Below are positions 6,965-15,055 of a stretch of DNA of 15,314 nucleotides, in pieces; the stretch's first letter is position 1; each line of letters begins with the position of its first letter. The stretch is from the NCBI GenBank assembly GCA_002869305.1, contig PKTC01000437.1, positions 1 through 15,314 of the forward strand. The letters are read 5' to 3'. Below the pieces are notes generated by a model that was not told the DNA's origin, searched no databases, and was given only the letters and a program-made list of their open reading frames with translations. The DNA is from Marinilabiliales bacterium (GTDB lineage: Bacteria > Bacteroidota > Bacteroidia > Bacteroidales > UBA12077). The position numbers and the translations under genes are program-made.

Positions 6965-8005
6965 ATGAAGAAAATTCTAATCGTATTTTTAATATTCTCC
7001 ATTTCATTCAGATTATATGCTCAAATTGGAGGTACTCATACTTACGATTTCTTAAATTTGATTAACTCAGCTCGTGTCGCTTCATTTGGCGGTGACATTA
7101 TCGCAATAAACGACAACTACTTGAATCTTTCTTATCACAATCCGGCCTTGTTAAACCCTAGTATGAATCAGGAAATGGTTCTTAACTATGTTAATTATTT
7201 TACAGATGTTAATTATGGTTATGTATCCTATGCAACAAATATTAAAAGCTATGGCATTTTTTCAGGGGGCATACAATACATAAACTATGGAAAATTTATT
7301 GCTGCTGATGAAAAAGGAATAATAACTGGTGAATTTAAAGCAGCGGAATACGCTATTAATTTGGTTTACTCTCGTAACATTGACAGTTCTTTTCGTGCAG
7401 GAATAAATGTTAAACCAATTATTTCAACATTAGAAAAGTACACTTCTATTGGACTCGCTGCAGATATAGGAATTATTTATAATAAGCCACAAAGCTTATT
7501 TACGGCTGCCCTGGTTATAAAGAACATAGGTTCTCAATTAAAGAGTTATACCAACGAAAAAGAATCGTTGCCATTCAATATTCAGTTAGGAGTTTCTCAA
7601 AAGTTAAGGCACGCCCCTTTTTTATTTAGTGTAACCTTTGACCATCTTGAACAATGGGATTTAACTTATGATAAACCTCAGGATGAAGATGTAATTGATC
7701 CTTTAGCTGGAGAAGAATCAGAATCTAATATCGACAAAATTGCGGATCAGTTTATGCGGCATGTTATTATTGGATTAGAATTTAACCCAATTAAAAACTT
7801 CTATGTTAGAGCAGGATATAATTACAGAAGAAGGCAGGAGATGTTAATTGAATCGAAAACTTCAACCATTGGATTTTCTTGGGGATTTGGTGTTAAAATC
7901 TCCAAGTTTCATATAAGCTATGGCCGAGCAACTTATCATTTAGCTGGGGCTTCTGATCATTTTTCCATATCTACAAACCTCGATAGTTTCAAGAAAAACT
8001 TATAG
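6965..8005 (+). CDS. porQ: Type IX secretion system outer-membrane protein PorQ
   Basis: The 346-residue protein starts with a signal peptide (MKKILIVFLIFSISFRLYAQ). It continues as a beta-barrel-type protein with alternating hydrophobic strands and many Tyr/Gly/Asn residues. Marks of PorQ are the GGTHTYDFLNLINSARVASFGG opening right after cleavage, the HNPALLNPSM segment, and YGYVSYA and GGIQYINYG strands resembling the PorV/PorQ (FadL-like) fold. In Porphyromonas gingivalis PorQ takes part with PorU, PorV and PorZ in the attachment complex that anchors T9SS cargo to the cell surface. Gene order supports the call: from memory, P. gingivalis has the same porQ-cmk-ispH order. The first gene of a plus-strand run, it diverges from the lipid kinase across a 218-base gap in which I found no convincing promoter for it. 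It implies that the genome encodes a T9SS. Confidence 0.9.
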   Translation: MKKILIVFLIFSISFRLYAQIGGTHTYDFLNLINSARVASFGGDIIAINDNYLNLSYHNPALLNPSMNQEMVLNYVNYFTDVNYGYVSYATNIKSYGIFSGGIQYINYGKFIAADEKGIITGEFKAAEYAINLVYSRNIDSSFRAGINVKPIISTLEKYTSIGLAADIGIIYNKPQSLFTAALVIKNIGSQLKSYTNEKESLPFNIQLGVSQKLRHAPFLFSVTFDHLEQWDLTYDKPQDEDVIDPLAGEESESNIDKIADQFMRHVIIGLEFNPIKNFYVRAGYNYRRRQEMLIESKTSTIGFSWGFGVKISKFHISYGRATYHLAGASDHFSISTNLDSFKKNL

Positions 8006-8020
8006 TAGTTTATAAAAGAA

Positions 8021-8052
8021 TTTGTCAATTGTTGTTTTTGGATTTACCTTTG
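8021..8052 (+). promoter_or_regulatory. Bacteroidetes promoter TTTG-N20-TACCTTTG driving cmk
   Basis: TTTG at 8021..8024 and TACCTTTG at 8045..8052 are separated by 20 nt, exactly matching the -33/-7 consensus (TTTG, TAnnTTTG). Transcription would start about 8057-8062, giving an 11-16 nt leader before ATG 8073. It means cmk-ispH can be expressed separately from porQ, and it excludes the upstream TTG as start for that transcript. Confidence 0.7.
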
Positions 8053-8072
8053 GTGACCAAATAAAATATCCA

Positions 8073-8777
8073 ATGATCCAAACCGATAAAAAAATAGTAA
8101 TTGCCATTGATGGTTATTCATCTTCAGGGAATAGTACCTTGGCTAAAGAGATTGCTAAAATGTTGAATTACAAATACATAGATAGCGGAGCAATGTACCG
8201 TGCTGCTACTTTGTTTGCGCTGAGAAATAAGATTATAAATCCTAAAAATCATTTTGTAGATGAAGAAAAACTTCGAAATCAGATTCACAATATTGAAATC
8301 AACTTCAAATATAATCCTGAAAAGAACAGACAGGAAGCTTATTTAAACAATGAGAATGTAGAAGATGAAATACGTGAAATGAATGTCTCTGAAAATGTAA
8401 GTTTTATAAGTAAATATGGATTTGTAAGAGAAAAAATGGTTCGTTTTCAGCAAGAAATGGGAAAGAAAAAAGGAATTGTAATGGATGGTCGTGATATTGG
8501 AACTGTAGTGTTTCCAGATGCAGAACTAAAAATCTTTATGAATGCTAAAGCTGAAGTTAGAGCAGAAAGAAGATACCTGGAATTAAAAGAGAAAAACGTT
8601 CAAGTAAGTTTTGAGGAAATTCTTGAAAACGTTAAAAAACGTGACCATATTGATGAAACCAGAGAAGAAAGTCCTTTGAAAATGGCCTCGGATTCTATTG
8701 AACTTGATAATAGTAATATGAACAAACAAGAACAATTAGACTGGATAATTGGTTTAGTAAAAGAACGAATTAAATAG
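8073..8777 (+). CDS. cmk: Cytidylate kinase (CMP/dCMP kinase) with substituted Walker A lysine
   Basis: The 234-residue protein should convert CMP and dCMP to the diphosphates using ATP, in the cytoplasm. Family motifs are present: YIDSGAMYRAAT (residues 35-46, nucleotide monophosphate binding), MDGRDIGTVVFPDA, RAERRYLEL, and RDHIDETREESPLKMASDSI with the following LDNSNMN tail. The P-loop reads GYSSSGNST: the near-invariant lysine is Asn20 (codon AAT at 8130..8132), where relatives have GKS/GKT. All other motifs look functional, so this is either a real variant or a single-base sequence error. I chose ATG 8073 because an upstream TTG at 8022 would add 17 residues that overlap the promoter. 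The gene lies 67 nt after porQ and 11 nt before ispH. Identity is firm; activity is uncertain because of the Asn. Confidence 0.93.
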   Translation: MIQTDKKIVIAIDGYSSSGNSTLAKEIAKMLNYKYIDSGAMYRAATLFALRNKIINPKNHFVDEEKLRNQIHNIEINFKYNPEKNRQEAYLNNENVEDEIREMNVSENVSFISKYGFVREKMVRFQQEMGKKKGIVMDGRDIGTVVFPDAELKIFMNAKAEVRAERRYLELKEKNVQVSFEEILENVKKRDHIDETREESPLKMASDSIELDNSNMNKQEQLDWIIGLVKERIK

Positions 8778-8788
8778 TTAAGACTCCA

Positions 8789-9652
8789 ATGAAAATTGAT
8801 ATAGACCGTAACTCAGGATTTTGCTTTGGTGTTGTAAATGCCATACAGCTAGCGGAAATGGAATTAGAGCGAAACGAAACGCTATATTGTTTAGGAGATA
8901 TTGTTCACAACAGTGCTGAGGTGGAACGTTTAAAAGAAAATGGATTAATAACAATAGATCATGAAAAGTTTAAAACCTTAAAAAACTGTAAAGTTCTACT
9001 TCGTGCGCATGGAGAACCTCCAGAAACATACGAGACAGCCATTAAAAACAACATTCAACTAATAGATGCTTCATGTCCTGTTGTATTAAAATTACAAAAT
9101 AACATTAAGCTTGGATTTGATGATATCCTAAAAAAGGGAGGTCAGGTAGTAATTTTTGGAAAGAAAGGACATGCAGAAGTTAACGGGTTAGTTGGTCAAA
9201 CGAATGGAAAAGCAATTGTAATTAGTGGAGGTGAAGACCTTGATAAAATTGACTATTCAAAACCTGTAAATCTTTTTTCTCAAACAACAAAAAGCATCGA
9301 AGGATTCTACGAAGTTCAGAAAGAAATAAAAAAGAGAATGATTGCCAATCAAGGAACGGAGAATGTTGAATTTATTTCTAACGACACAATTTGCAGACAG
9401 GTTTCACATAGACAACCCCAATTAAGAGAGTTCGTAAAAAAACACAATGTTGTAGTTTTTGTGAGCGGGCAAAAAAGCTCTAATGGAAAAATGCTATTCC
9501 AGGTGTGTAAAGAAGAAAATCCAAATACACATTTTGTTTCTGATGCTGATGAACTCCAAAAAGAGTGGTTTAAAAGTGCCGATTCGGTTGGTGTTTGCGG
9601 TGCCACCTCGACCCCAAGATGGTTAATGGAAAAAGTAGCCAAAAATATTTAA
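8789..9652 (+). CDS. ispH: 4-hydroxy-3-methylbut-2-enyl diphosphate reductase (IspH/LytB)
   Basis: The 287-residue iron-sulfur enzyme performs the last step of the MEP pathway, reducing HMBPP to isopentenyl and dimethylallyl diphosphate. The three cluster cysteines are present: Cys12 in GFCFGV, Cys96 in DASCPVV and Cys202 in NDTICRQVSHRQ. Substrate-binding residues are visible too: His40 in DIVHN, His74 in RAHGE, His128 and Glu130 in GHAEVNG (Glu130 is the proton donor equivalent), Thr166/Thr167 in SQTTKS, and the SSNG loop. Length is on the short side but usual for Bacteroidetes IspH. It follows cmk by 11 nt and must share its transcript. It indicates that the organism makes isoprenoids by the MEP route. 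Confidence 0.97.
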   Translation: MKIDIDRNSGFCFGVVNAIQLAEMELERNETLYCLGDIVHNSAEVERLKENGLITIDHEKFKTLKNCKVLLRAHGEPPETYETAIKNNIQLIDASCPVVLKLQNNIKLGFDDILKKGGQVVIFGKKGHAEVNGLVGQTNGKAIVISGGEDLDKIDYSKPVNLFSQTTKSIEGFYEVQKEIKKRMIANQGTENVEFISNDTICRQVSHRQPQLREFVKKHNVVVFVSGQKSSNGKMLFQVCKEENPNTHFVSDADELQKEWFKSADSVGVCGATSTPRWLMEKVAKNI

Positions 9653-9669
9653 AAGCTTTCAAATTAAAT

Positions 9670-9677
9670 TAGTTTTG
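9670..9677 (+). promoter_or_regulatory. Candidate -7 element for priA
   Basis: TAGTTTTG matches TAnnTTTG exactly and lies 22 nt before the priA ATG, in the 47-nt ispH-priA gap. The -33 position offers only TTTA at 9648..9651 with an 18-nt spacer. A secondary promoter here is possible, with read-through from cmk-ispH equally likely. Confidence 0.35.
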
Positions 9678-9699
9678 TTCTGAAGTAAATAATTTCTTG

Positions 9700-12177
9700 A
9701 TGAACAATCAACTAAACTTTGCAGATGTAATTCTACCCTTGCCTTTAAAGCAATTATTTACTTATAGTATTCCTCATGAACTTAACAATGAAATTGCAAT
9801 AGGGAAGCGAGTGATTGTTCAGTTTGGTGCGCGTAAAATTTATACTGCAATTATTCATTCTGTTCATCAAAATGAACCTAAAGAATATAAAACAAAGGAT
9901 ATCGTTTCTGTTCTTGATGAAAATCCCATCGTTAACCATTACCAACTCCGACTTTGGCAATGGATTGCAAATTATTACATGTGCTCCATTGGAGAAGTTT
10001 TTAAAGCAGCTCTACCATCGGGTCTAAAATTAGAAAGTGAAACAAAAGTAATATATCATCATGATAAAATTGATCAGAAAAAGTTTACCTCAACAGAAAC
10101 TCTCATTCTCGACTTTTTAGCAAATAAAAACATTGCAAGTATAACAGAAATTTCAAATGCTCTTAATCGTAAAGATTCTCTTCCTATTATTAAATCTTTA
10201 TTAGATAAAAAAGCGGTTTTGCTTGAAGAAAAACTTCGTGAAAATTATAAGCCCAAAACTGAAAGTTATATTAAAATTCATGATAGAATTAATTCAGAAA
10301 CCAGACTAAATGAAATTTTTGATTCATTGAACAGGGCTCCCAAACAACTTCATATGTTAATGAGTTATATAAAGCTTTCTGGGTATTTAATGAATTCAAA
10401 AAAAGTTGAAGTTAACAGAAAGCAACTCATAAAAAAATCCGAGACAAGTGCTACTATTCTAAAATCTCTTATCGATAAAGATATATTCATTGAATACGAA
10501 AAAAGTGTAAGTAGATTAAGTGAGGAAGTTCTTGAAAAATCGGAGATAAAGGAATTATCTGATACCCAAAAAAAGGCTTTTGATGCCATCCATTATCAGA
10601 ATAAGAACAAAGATGTTGTTCTTTTACACGGCATTACATCCAGTGGAAAAACAGAAATCTATATTCACTTAATAAAAGAACAAATAGAGAAAGGCAAACA
10701 AGTTCTATATCTGCTCCCTGAGATTGCATTAACAGCTCAAATAATAAATCGGCTCAAATCTGTTTTTGGAAATCGGGTTGGAATTTATCACTCAAAATTT
10801 AGCGATTCTGAAAGAGTTGAAGTTTATAACAATATTCTTGAGCCAACTGAAAAATTAAAATATGACATCGTTTTGGGCGTTCGCTCATCTCTGTTTTTAC
10901 CATTCTCGAATTTGGGATTGATTATTGTGGACGAAGAGCATGAAAATACTTACAAACAATATGATCCAGCACCTCGATATAATGCCAGAGATTGCTCTGT
11001 GGTATTGGCTAAGATGCACCAAGCGAAAGTTCTTTTAGGAACTGCAACTCCTTCTATTGAAAGTTATTTTAACGCCAAGGCTGAAAAATATGGTTTGGTT
11101 CAGCTTACATCTAGATTTCAAGATGTAAAATTGCCTGCAATTCATTTAGTTGATGTTTTAAGAGCTAAAAAGCGTAAAGAAATGCGTTCGCATTTTTCAC
11201 TAGAACTAATTGATAGCATTAAAGATTCTCTTGTGATGGATGAACAGATTATCTTGTTTCAAAATCGGAGAGGATTTGCACCGTATCTTGAATGCGACAT
11301 GTGTGGCTGGATTCCTTATTGCACCAATTGCGATGTAAGTTTAACTTATCACCGCCATAAGAACGAAATAGTTTGTCATTATTGTGGTTATACTATTAGC
11401 TCCCCAAAAACATGTAAAGCTTGTGGCCATTCTGCAATTCAAACCCGTGGTTTTGGGACTGAAAAGATCGAAGATGAAATAAAAATATTCTTCCCTGAAG
11501 CTAAAGTTGCCCGAATGGATTTAGATTCAACTCGTTCTAAGAATGCTTTTCACAATATTATCACGAGTTTTGAAAATGGTGACATTGATATTTTAATTGG
11601 AACACAAATGGTTTCGAAAGGTTTGGATTTTGATAATGTGAGCTTGGTTGGTATTTTAAATGCTGACAACATGTTAAACTATCCTGACTTCAGAGCATTT
11701 GAAAGAAGCTACCAACTTATGTCTCAGGTAAGTGGACGTGCAGGAAGAAAGAATAAACAAGGAAAAGTAATTATTCAAACCAGCAATCCTGCTCATCCAA
11801 TATTACAATTTGTGCTGGACACTAAGTATGAAGAAATGTATAAATCTCAGCTTTTTGAGCGAAAAAATTTCAACTACCCACCGTTTTATCGATTAATAAA
11901 TATTGGAATACGTCATAAAAAACAGGATATTGTTGATAAGGCAGCACATCAGTTAGGTGTAAATATGAGAAAAGTGTTTGGAAAGCGAGTTCTAGGACCA
12001 GAACCTCCAATTATATCAAGAGTTCAAAATAACTATATTCAAAACATTATTTTAAAAATTGAACGTGAAAGGTCGTTTCAAAAGGCAAAAGAATATCTTG
12101 ATGAACAGATTATAAATCTAACCACAATTGATCAGTATAAATCCATCTACATATCAATTGATGTTGACCCTATATAA
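9700..12177 (+). CDS. priA: Primosomal protein N' (replication restart helicase PriA)
   Basis: The 825-residue protein is a superfamily 2 3'-to-5' DNA helicase that recognises stalled forks and starts reloading of the replicative helicase. The N-terminal 3'-DNA-binding domain opens with FADVILPLPLKQLFTYSIP. Walker A is GITSSGKT (311-318), Walker B is DEEH (411-414). The zinc region at about 532-575 has four CxxC pairs (CDMC, CTNC, CHYC, CKAC). The C-terminal helicase motifs include IGTQMVSKGLDFDNV and SQVSGRAGRKNKQGKV. Length is usual for Bacteroidetes PriA. The reading frame also allows TTG one codon upstream (9697), but I use ATG 9700. It lies 47 nt after ispH and converges with the histidine kinase gene 25 nt beyond its stop, with no hairpin between. 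Confidence 0.97.
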   Translation: MNNQLNFADVILPLPLKQLFTYSIPHELNNEIAIGKRVIVQFGARKIYTAIIHSVHQNEPKEYKTKDIVSVLDENPIVNHYQLRLWQWIANYYMCSIGEVFKAALPSGLKLESETKVIYHHDKIDQKKFTSTETLILDFLANKNIASITEISNALNRKDSLPIIKSLLDKKAVLLEEKLRENYKPKTESYIKIHDRINSETRLNEIFDSLNRAPKQLHMLMSYIKLSGYLMNSKKVEVNRKQLIKKSETSATILKSLIDKDIFIEYEKSVSRLSEEVLEKSEIKELSDTQKKAFDAIHYQNKNKDVVLLHGITSSGKTEIYIHLIKEQIEKGKQVLYLLPEIALTAQIINRLKSVFGNRVGIYHSKFSDSERVEVYNNILEPTEKLKYDIVLGVRSSLFLPFSNLGLIIVDEEHENTYKQYDPAPRYNARDCSVVLAKMHQAKVLLGTATPSIESYFNAKAEKYGLVQLTSRFQDVKLPAIHLVDVLRAKKRKEMRSHFSLELIDSIKDSLVMDEQIILFQNRRGFAPYLECDMCGWIPYCTNCDVSLTYHRHKNEIVCHYCGYTISSPKTCKACGHSAIQTRGFGTEKIEDEIKIFFPEAKVARMDLDSTRSKNAFHNIITSFENGDIDILIGTQMVSKGLDFDNVSLVGILNADNMLNYPDFRAFERSYQLMSQVSGRAGRKNKQGKVIIQTSNPAHPILQFVLDTKYEEMYKSQLFERKNFNYPPFYRLINIGIRHKKQDIVDKAAHQLGVNMRKVFGKRVLGPEPPIISRVQNNYIQNIILKIERERSFQKAKEYLDEQIINLTTIDQYKSIYISIDVDPI

Positions 12178-12202
12178 GTTGACATATATTAAATCCTAAT
12201 AA

Positions 12203-13987
12203 CTATTTCGCTTTCAATAAAGGTAATTCAAAGTAGAAAGTTGAACCTGTCCCCATTTCCGATTCAAGCCACATCCTCCCCATAAGCATGTCTACAAGAG
12301 ATTTTGATATCGATAAGCCGATACCTAAACCACCATACCTTCTAACTGTAGATACATCTCCTTGATTAAAGAACTCAAAAATATTTTTTACATTATTAGG
12401 CTTTATTCCTATTCCAGTATCTTTTACATAAAATAAAAAAGAATTTCCCTGATCCTTGAAGCCAATCTCAACCTGTCCCGAATGTGTGAACTTTATTGCA
12501 TTATCAATAAGATAATTAAAGACTTGTTTTAATTTATCTTCGTCGGTACTAAAATAATGTTCTGGTTTGCTCTGACTGTAACTGATTACAATATTTAGTT
12601 CTTTCTCTTTTGCAGCGGTTTTAAATGATTCTATAACACCATCTAAAGCTTTTTCAATACTAAATTTGTGAATATTTATTTTGCTTTTACCACTTTGTAT
12701 TTTTGACAACTCTATTACATTTGCAATAATTGAAAGCAATTGCTTACCTGATTCACTAATTATTTTTTTATACGATTTCGCTTCGTCCACTTTTATTCTA
12801 TCATCAACAAGTAACTCTGAAAAACCAAGTATACCATTTAAAGGGGTTCTTATTTCATGCGATATATTATTTAGAAAAGCCGATTTAAGTCTATCACTTT
12901 CTTCTGCTTGTGATTTGGCAGCTAATAACCTTCTTTCATATCGCTTACGTTCGGAAATATTTATTATAAGATAGATAAGTAATGACAATCCTACAATCAA
13001 TGTTACTATTGCTACATTGAGCAATTGCTTTGACCTGTAAGTAGCTTTTTCTATCGGAATTTCTATCATCATACTCCAAGGTTTATTGCCTTCGGCTACT
13101 ACAATTGGGTAAAACATTCTGAAAACCTTTTCTCCTGTAAACTCAGATACTATTTCAAAGGTAAGTTCCTTACCATTAACCACCGCATCATAACTGATTG
13201 TATCTGATTTTACTAAATAATCAAAAATATTTTTATCAATAAATGATGTATCTACATGAGATATAATTTTTCCGCTATTTGAAATTAGTGATAGATAACC
13301 AGTTTCATAAGGCTTAATCTTGTTTAAATAATTTTGAAGACTCTCTAAATCAATATCTACTCCAATAGCTCCAACAAACTGATCATGAACTATTATGGGT
13401 ACGCTTACGGTTGAACCAAAAAACAGCTGCTTGTGTCCGCTATAAGCAAATCTATAGGGCTCAGTGAGATAGTCGCTTAACAATTCCTTAGGATATTTAT
13501 AATAATCACCTATATAATCTTTTGTGGTCATCACTTCATAGTAAACAGAATCATTATACCTAAAAATCCCTATCCCAATAGTCCCCATTTCATTATATAA
13601 CGAGTCATTCTGGTACAAATGATCATTCCCATCAAACGCATTTGGTTCCCATAAAGTCCATACTCCTAGATAATTTGTATTTTCATTAATGGCTTCATTT
13701 AACATGGTTCTTATTTCATCTCTTGATCCATTAAGTTTTTTTAGTAAATGAGCTTTTTGCTCCAATGATTTGGCAGTAAATATTGCAGACAAAATATACA
13801 CTTGAGTTTCAAAGGCTGCTTTTCTTGATATCTCTATTGCTAATTTTTTGGAATCATTATACACATCTTTTCGATGGTTTATTCCTAAGTATAAAAACAA
13901 AAAAGAAAATAAAATGGCTGTAACAATAGTTACAACAATTGCTATAGTTAAACTTATATTATGCTTTTTGAGATTTATCTTATTCAC
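12203..13987 (-). CDS. Membrane sensor histidine kinase with periplasmic dCache domain
   Basis: The 594-residue protein has TM1 at about 11-35, a periplasmic domain at 36-320, TM2 at 322-343, then a short coiled stretch leading straight to the kinase core with no HAMP or PAS domain. The periplasmic part looks like a double Cache domain: VWTLWEPNAFDGNDHLY (109-125), GSTVSVPIIVHDQFVGAIGVDIDL (191-214, conserved second half), and a GYLSLISNSGKIISHVD repeat-like lobe (230-246). The kinase core has His377 in SHEIRTPLNG (H box), Asn496 (N box), DTGIGI (523-528), FEFFNQ (537-542) and GGLGIGL (552-558), and ends without a receiver domain. No response regulator is nearby, so it is an orphan kinase. 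The start is GTG 13987; the first internal Met is too far in. The ligand is unknown, though many dCache domains bind amino acids or other small metabolites. Confidence 0.92.
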   Translation of the reverse strand: MNKINLKKHNISLTIAIVVTIVTAILFSFLFLYLGINHRKDVYNDSKKLAIEISRKAAFETQVYILSAIFTAKSLEQKAHLLKKLNGSRDEIRTMLNEAINENTNYLGVWTLWEPNAFDGNDHLYQNDSLYNEMGTIGIGIFRYNDSVYYEVMTTKDYIGDYYKYPKELLSDYLTEPYRFAYSGHKQLFFGSTVSVPIIVHDQFVGAIGVDIDLESLQNYLNKIKPYETGYLSLISNSGKIISHVDTSFIDKNIFDYLVKSDTISYDAVVNGKELTFEIVSEFTGEKVFRMFYPIVVAEGNKPWSMMIEIPIEKATYRSKQLLNVAIVTLIVGLSLLIYLIINISERKRYERRLLAAKSQAEESDRLKSAFLNNISHEIRTPLNGILGFSELLVDDRIKVDEAKSYKKIISESGKQLLSIIANVIELSKIQSGKSKINIHKFSIEKALDGVIESFKTAAKEKELNIVISYSQSKPEHYFSTDEDKLKQVFNYLIDNAIKFTHSGQVEIGFKDQGNSFLFYVKDTGIGIKPNNVKNIFEFFNQGDVSTVRRYGGLGIGLSISKSLVDMLMGRMWLESEMGTGSTFYFELPLLKAK

Positions 13988-14007
13988 AAAGTAGTGCTTA
14001 TATGCAT
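13984..14007 (-). other. Seven-codon leader reading frame overlapping the kinase start
   Basis: On the minus strand ATG at 14007..14005 opens a 7-codon frame (MHISTTL) that stops at TGA 13986..13984. The TGA overlaps the GTG start codon of the histidine kinase by two bases. This is the arrangement of translational coupling. It may also be chance, since no ribosome site is visible upstream of the mini-frame. Confidence 0.25.
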
Positions 14008-14022
14008 TATAGTATATTAAAT

Positions 14023-14030
14023 CAAATTTA
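14023..14030 (-). promoter_or_regulatory. Candidate -7 element for the histidine kinase
   Basis: The minus strand reads TAAATTTG, matching TAnnTTTG, with the predicted start of transcription near 14016, just before the mini-frame ATG. No TTTG is found 19-21 nt upstream. Confidence 0.3.
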
Positions 14031-14152
14031 TATTAAAAAAGCATTAAAAAAAACTTCTTTTCAACAAAGGAATTCTTAATTAATATGTTATGCAACCACT
14101 TATAAATAATTATTGTTTAATGAGTTTTAAGTAAATAATATGATCCTCGAAA

Positions 14153-14182
14153 ATAAAATGAATCATTCAGAATTTATTTTAT
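14153..14182. repeat. AT-rich inverted repeat between the kinase and the hydrolase
   Basis: Bases 14153..14163 can pair with 14172..14182 (11 positions, one G-T wobble) around an 8-base loop. The intergenic stretch 13988..14275 (288 bases) contains this, the promoter candidates and the leader frame; I see nothing else in it. No U-run follows the stem in either direction, so a terminator is unlikely. It could be an operator for the divergent pair or simply AT-rich sequence. Confidence 0.25.
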
Positions 14183-14232
14183 GTGGCCAGTGTCTTGACA
14201 ACTATAAACAAAAGGCCATTAAATATTCGTAT

Positions 14233-14240
14233 TAATTTTG
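14233..14240 (+). promoter_or_regulatory. Candidate -7 element for the hydrolase-lipoprotein pair
   Basis: TAATTTTG matches TAnnTTTG and lies 35 nt before the hydrolase ATG, giving a leader of about 29 nt. No TTTG sits 19-21 nt upstream, so only half of the promoter is supported. Confidence 0.35.
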
Positions 14241-14275
14241 TAATTTGCCTTCTTTATAAATTAAAAAGTACAAAA

Positions 14276-15022
14276 ATGAAAAAGAACTACTATATTGTTA
14301 TAGCCGTATTGCTATTTTCATGCAATTTAGCTTTAGCTCAAAACAATAAAAAAGAAATACAATTTAATTCATTAGATAATCTTTCGGTAACTGGTGATCT
14401 TTATTTAATATCAGAAGAAGATACCCCATTTATCCTTTTGTTTCATCAAGCAGGATTTAGCAGAGGAGAATATATTGAAACTGCAATAGAATTTAATAAC
14501 TTAGGATATAACTGCCTTGCCATTGATCAACGTTCTGGGAATGAAGTAAATGGCATTTTAAATAAAACCAAGCAGGAGGCTAAAAAGAAAGGATTAAAAA
14601 CAGAATACCCGGATGCTATACCTGATTTGGAAGCAGCGATAAATTATGTGATAAAAAACTACAACCCCGAGAAATTGATCATTTTAGGAAGTTCATATTC
14701 TGCAACTCTTTCTATCGTGTTGGCTTCAAAATATCCTGATAAAATTGATGCAGCTTTGGCATTCTCACCTGGAGAATATTTTTTATATGAGAATTCAAAG
14801 ATTGAAGAATTTGCATCCAAAATTAAGATACCTGTATTCATTACTTCAGCTAAAAATGAAGAATCATACTGGAAGGAGATATATAACAAAATCCCAGTGG
14901 ATTTTAAAACCAGCTATTTGCCTGATGTGGAAGGAATACATGGGAGTCGGGCATTATGGAAAACCCAGGAAGGACAAGAAGACTATTGGAATGCTGTTAT
15001 TGAGTTTTTAAATAAACTCTAG
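14276..15022 (+). CDS. Exported alpha/beta hydrolase (dienelactone-hydrolase-like)
   Basis: The 248-residue protein opens with a signal peptide, MKKNYYIVIAVLLFSCNLALAQ. Cys16 in LLFSC is a weak lipobox, so it may be a lipoprotein rather than free in the periplasm. The hydrolase fold shows the oxyanion-loop HQAG (57-60), the nucleophile elbow GSSYS (138-142, Ser140) and a late His222 in GIHGSR. The acid residue is probably within SAKNEE (191-196), where an Asp would be usual. Such enzymes cleave esters, lactones or other small acyl bonds; no substrate can be named. I chose ATG 14276 because it begins a proper signal peptide; the frame is open back to a GTG at 14183, but that would bury the signal sequence. 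A lipoprotein gene follows 33 nt downstream. Confidence 0.82.
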   Translation: MKKNYYIVIAVLLFSCNLALAQNNKKEIQFNSLDNLSVTGDLYLISEEDTPFILLFHQAGFSRGEYIETAIEFNNLGYNCLAIDQRSGNEVNGILNKTKQEAKKKGLKTEYPDAIPDLEAAINYVIKNYNPEKLIILGSSYSATLSIVLASKYPDKIDAALAFSPGEYFLYENSKIEEFASKIKIPVFITSAKNEESYWKEIYNKIPVDFKTSYLPDVEGIHGSRALWKTQEGQEDYWNAVIEFLNKL

Positions 15023-15055
15023 ATTATTCTTATATTAATTAAACACTATTGAGCC

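Noticed and set aside
8022..8072. TTG start at 8022 extending cmk by 17 residues
   Set aside because: The stretch overlaps a consensus promoter, the added residues are not Cmk-like, and ATG 8073 gives a normal Cmk N-terminus.
9349..9642. 97-codon open frame antisense to ispH
   Set aside because: It lies wholly inside ispH, resembles no family, and is expected by chance opposite a coding strand. The same applies to the other short frames inside rpoD, the amidohydrolase, EamA, priA, the kinase and the hydrolase.
12178..12202. Possible terminator between priA and the histidine kinase
   Set aside because: The 25-base gap contains no stem-loop I can draw.
14195..14224. TTGACA with a TTAAAT 18 nt downstream, resembling an E. 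coli sigma70 promoter
   Set aside because: Bacteroidetes primary sigma factors use the -33/-7 pattern, and the downstream box is a poor match.
14183..14275. GTG start at 14183 extending the hydrolase by 31 residues
   Set aside because: It would place a clear signal peptide in the interior of the protein; the region also holds a -7-like element.
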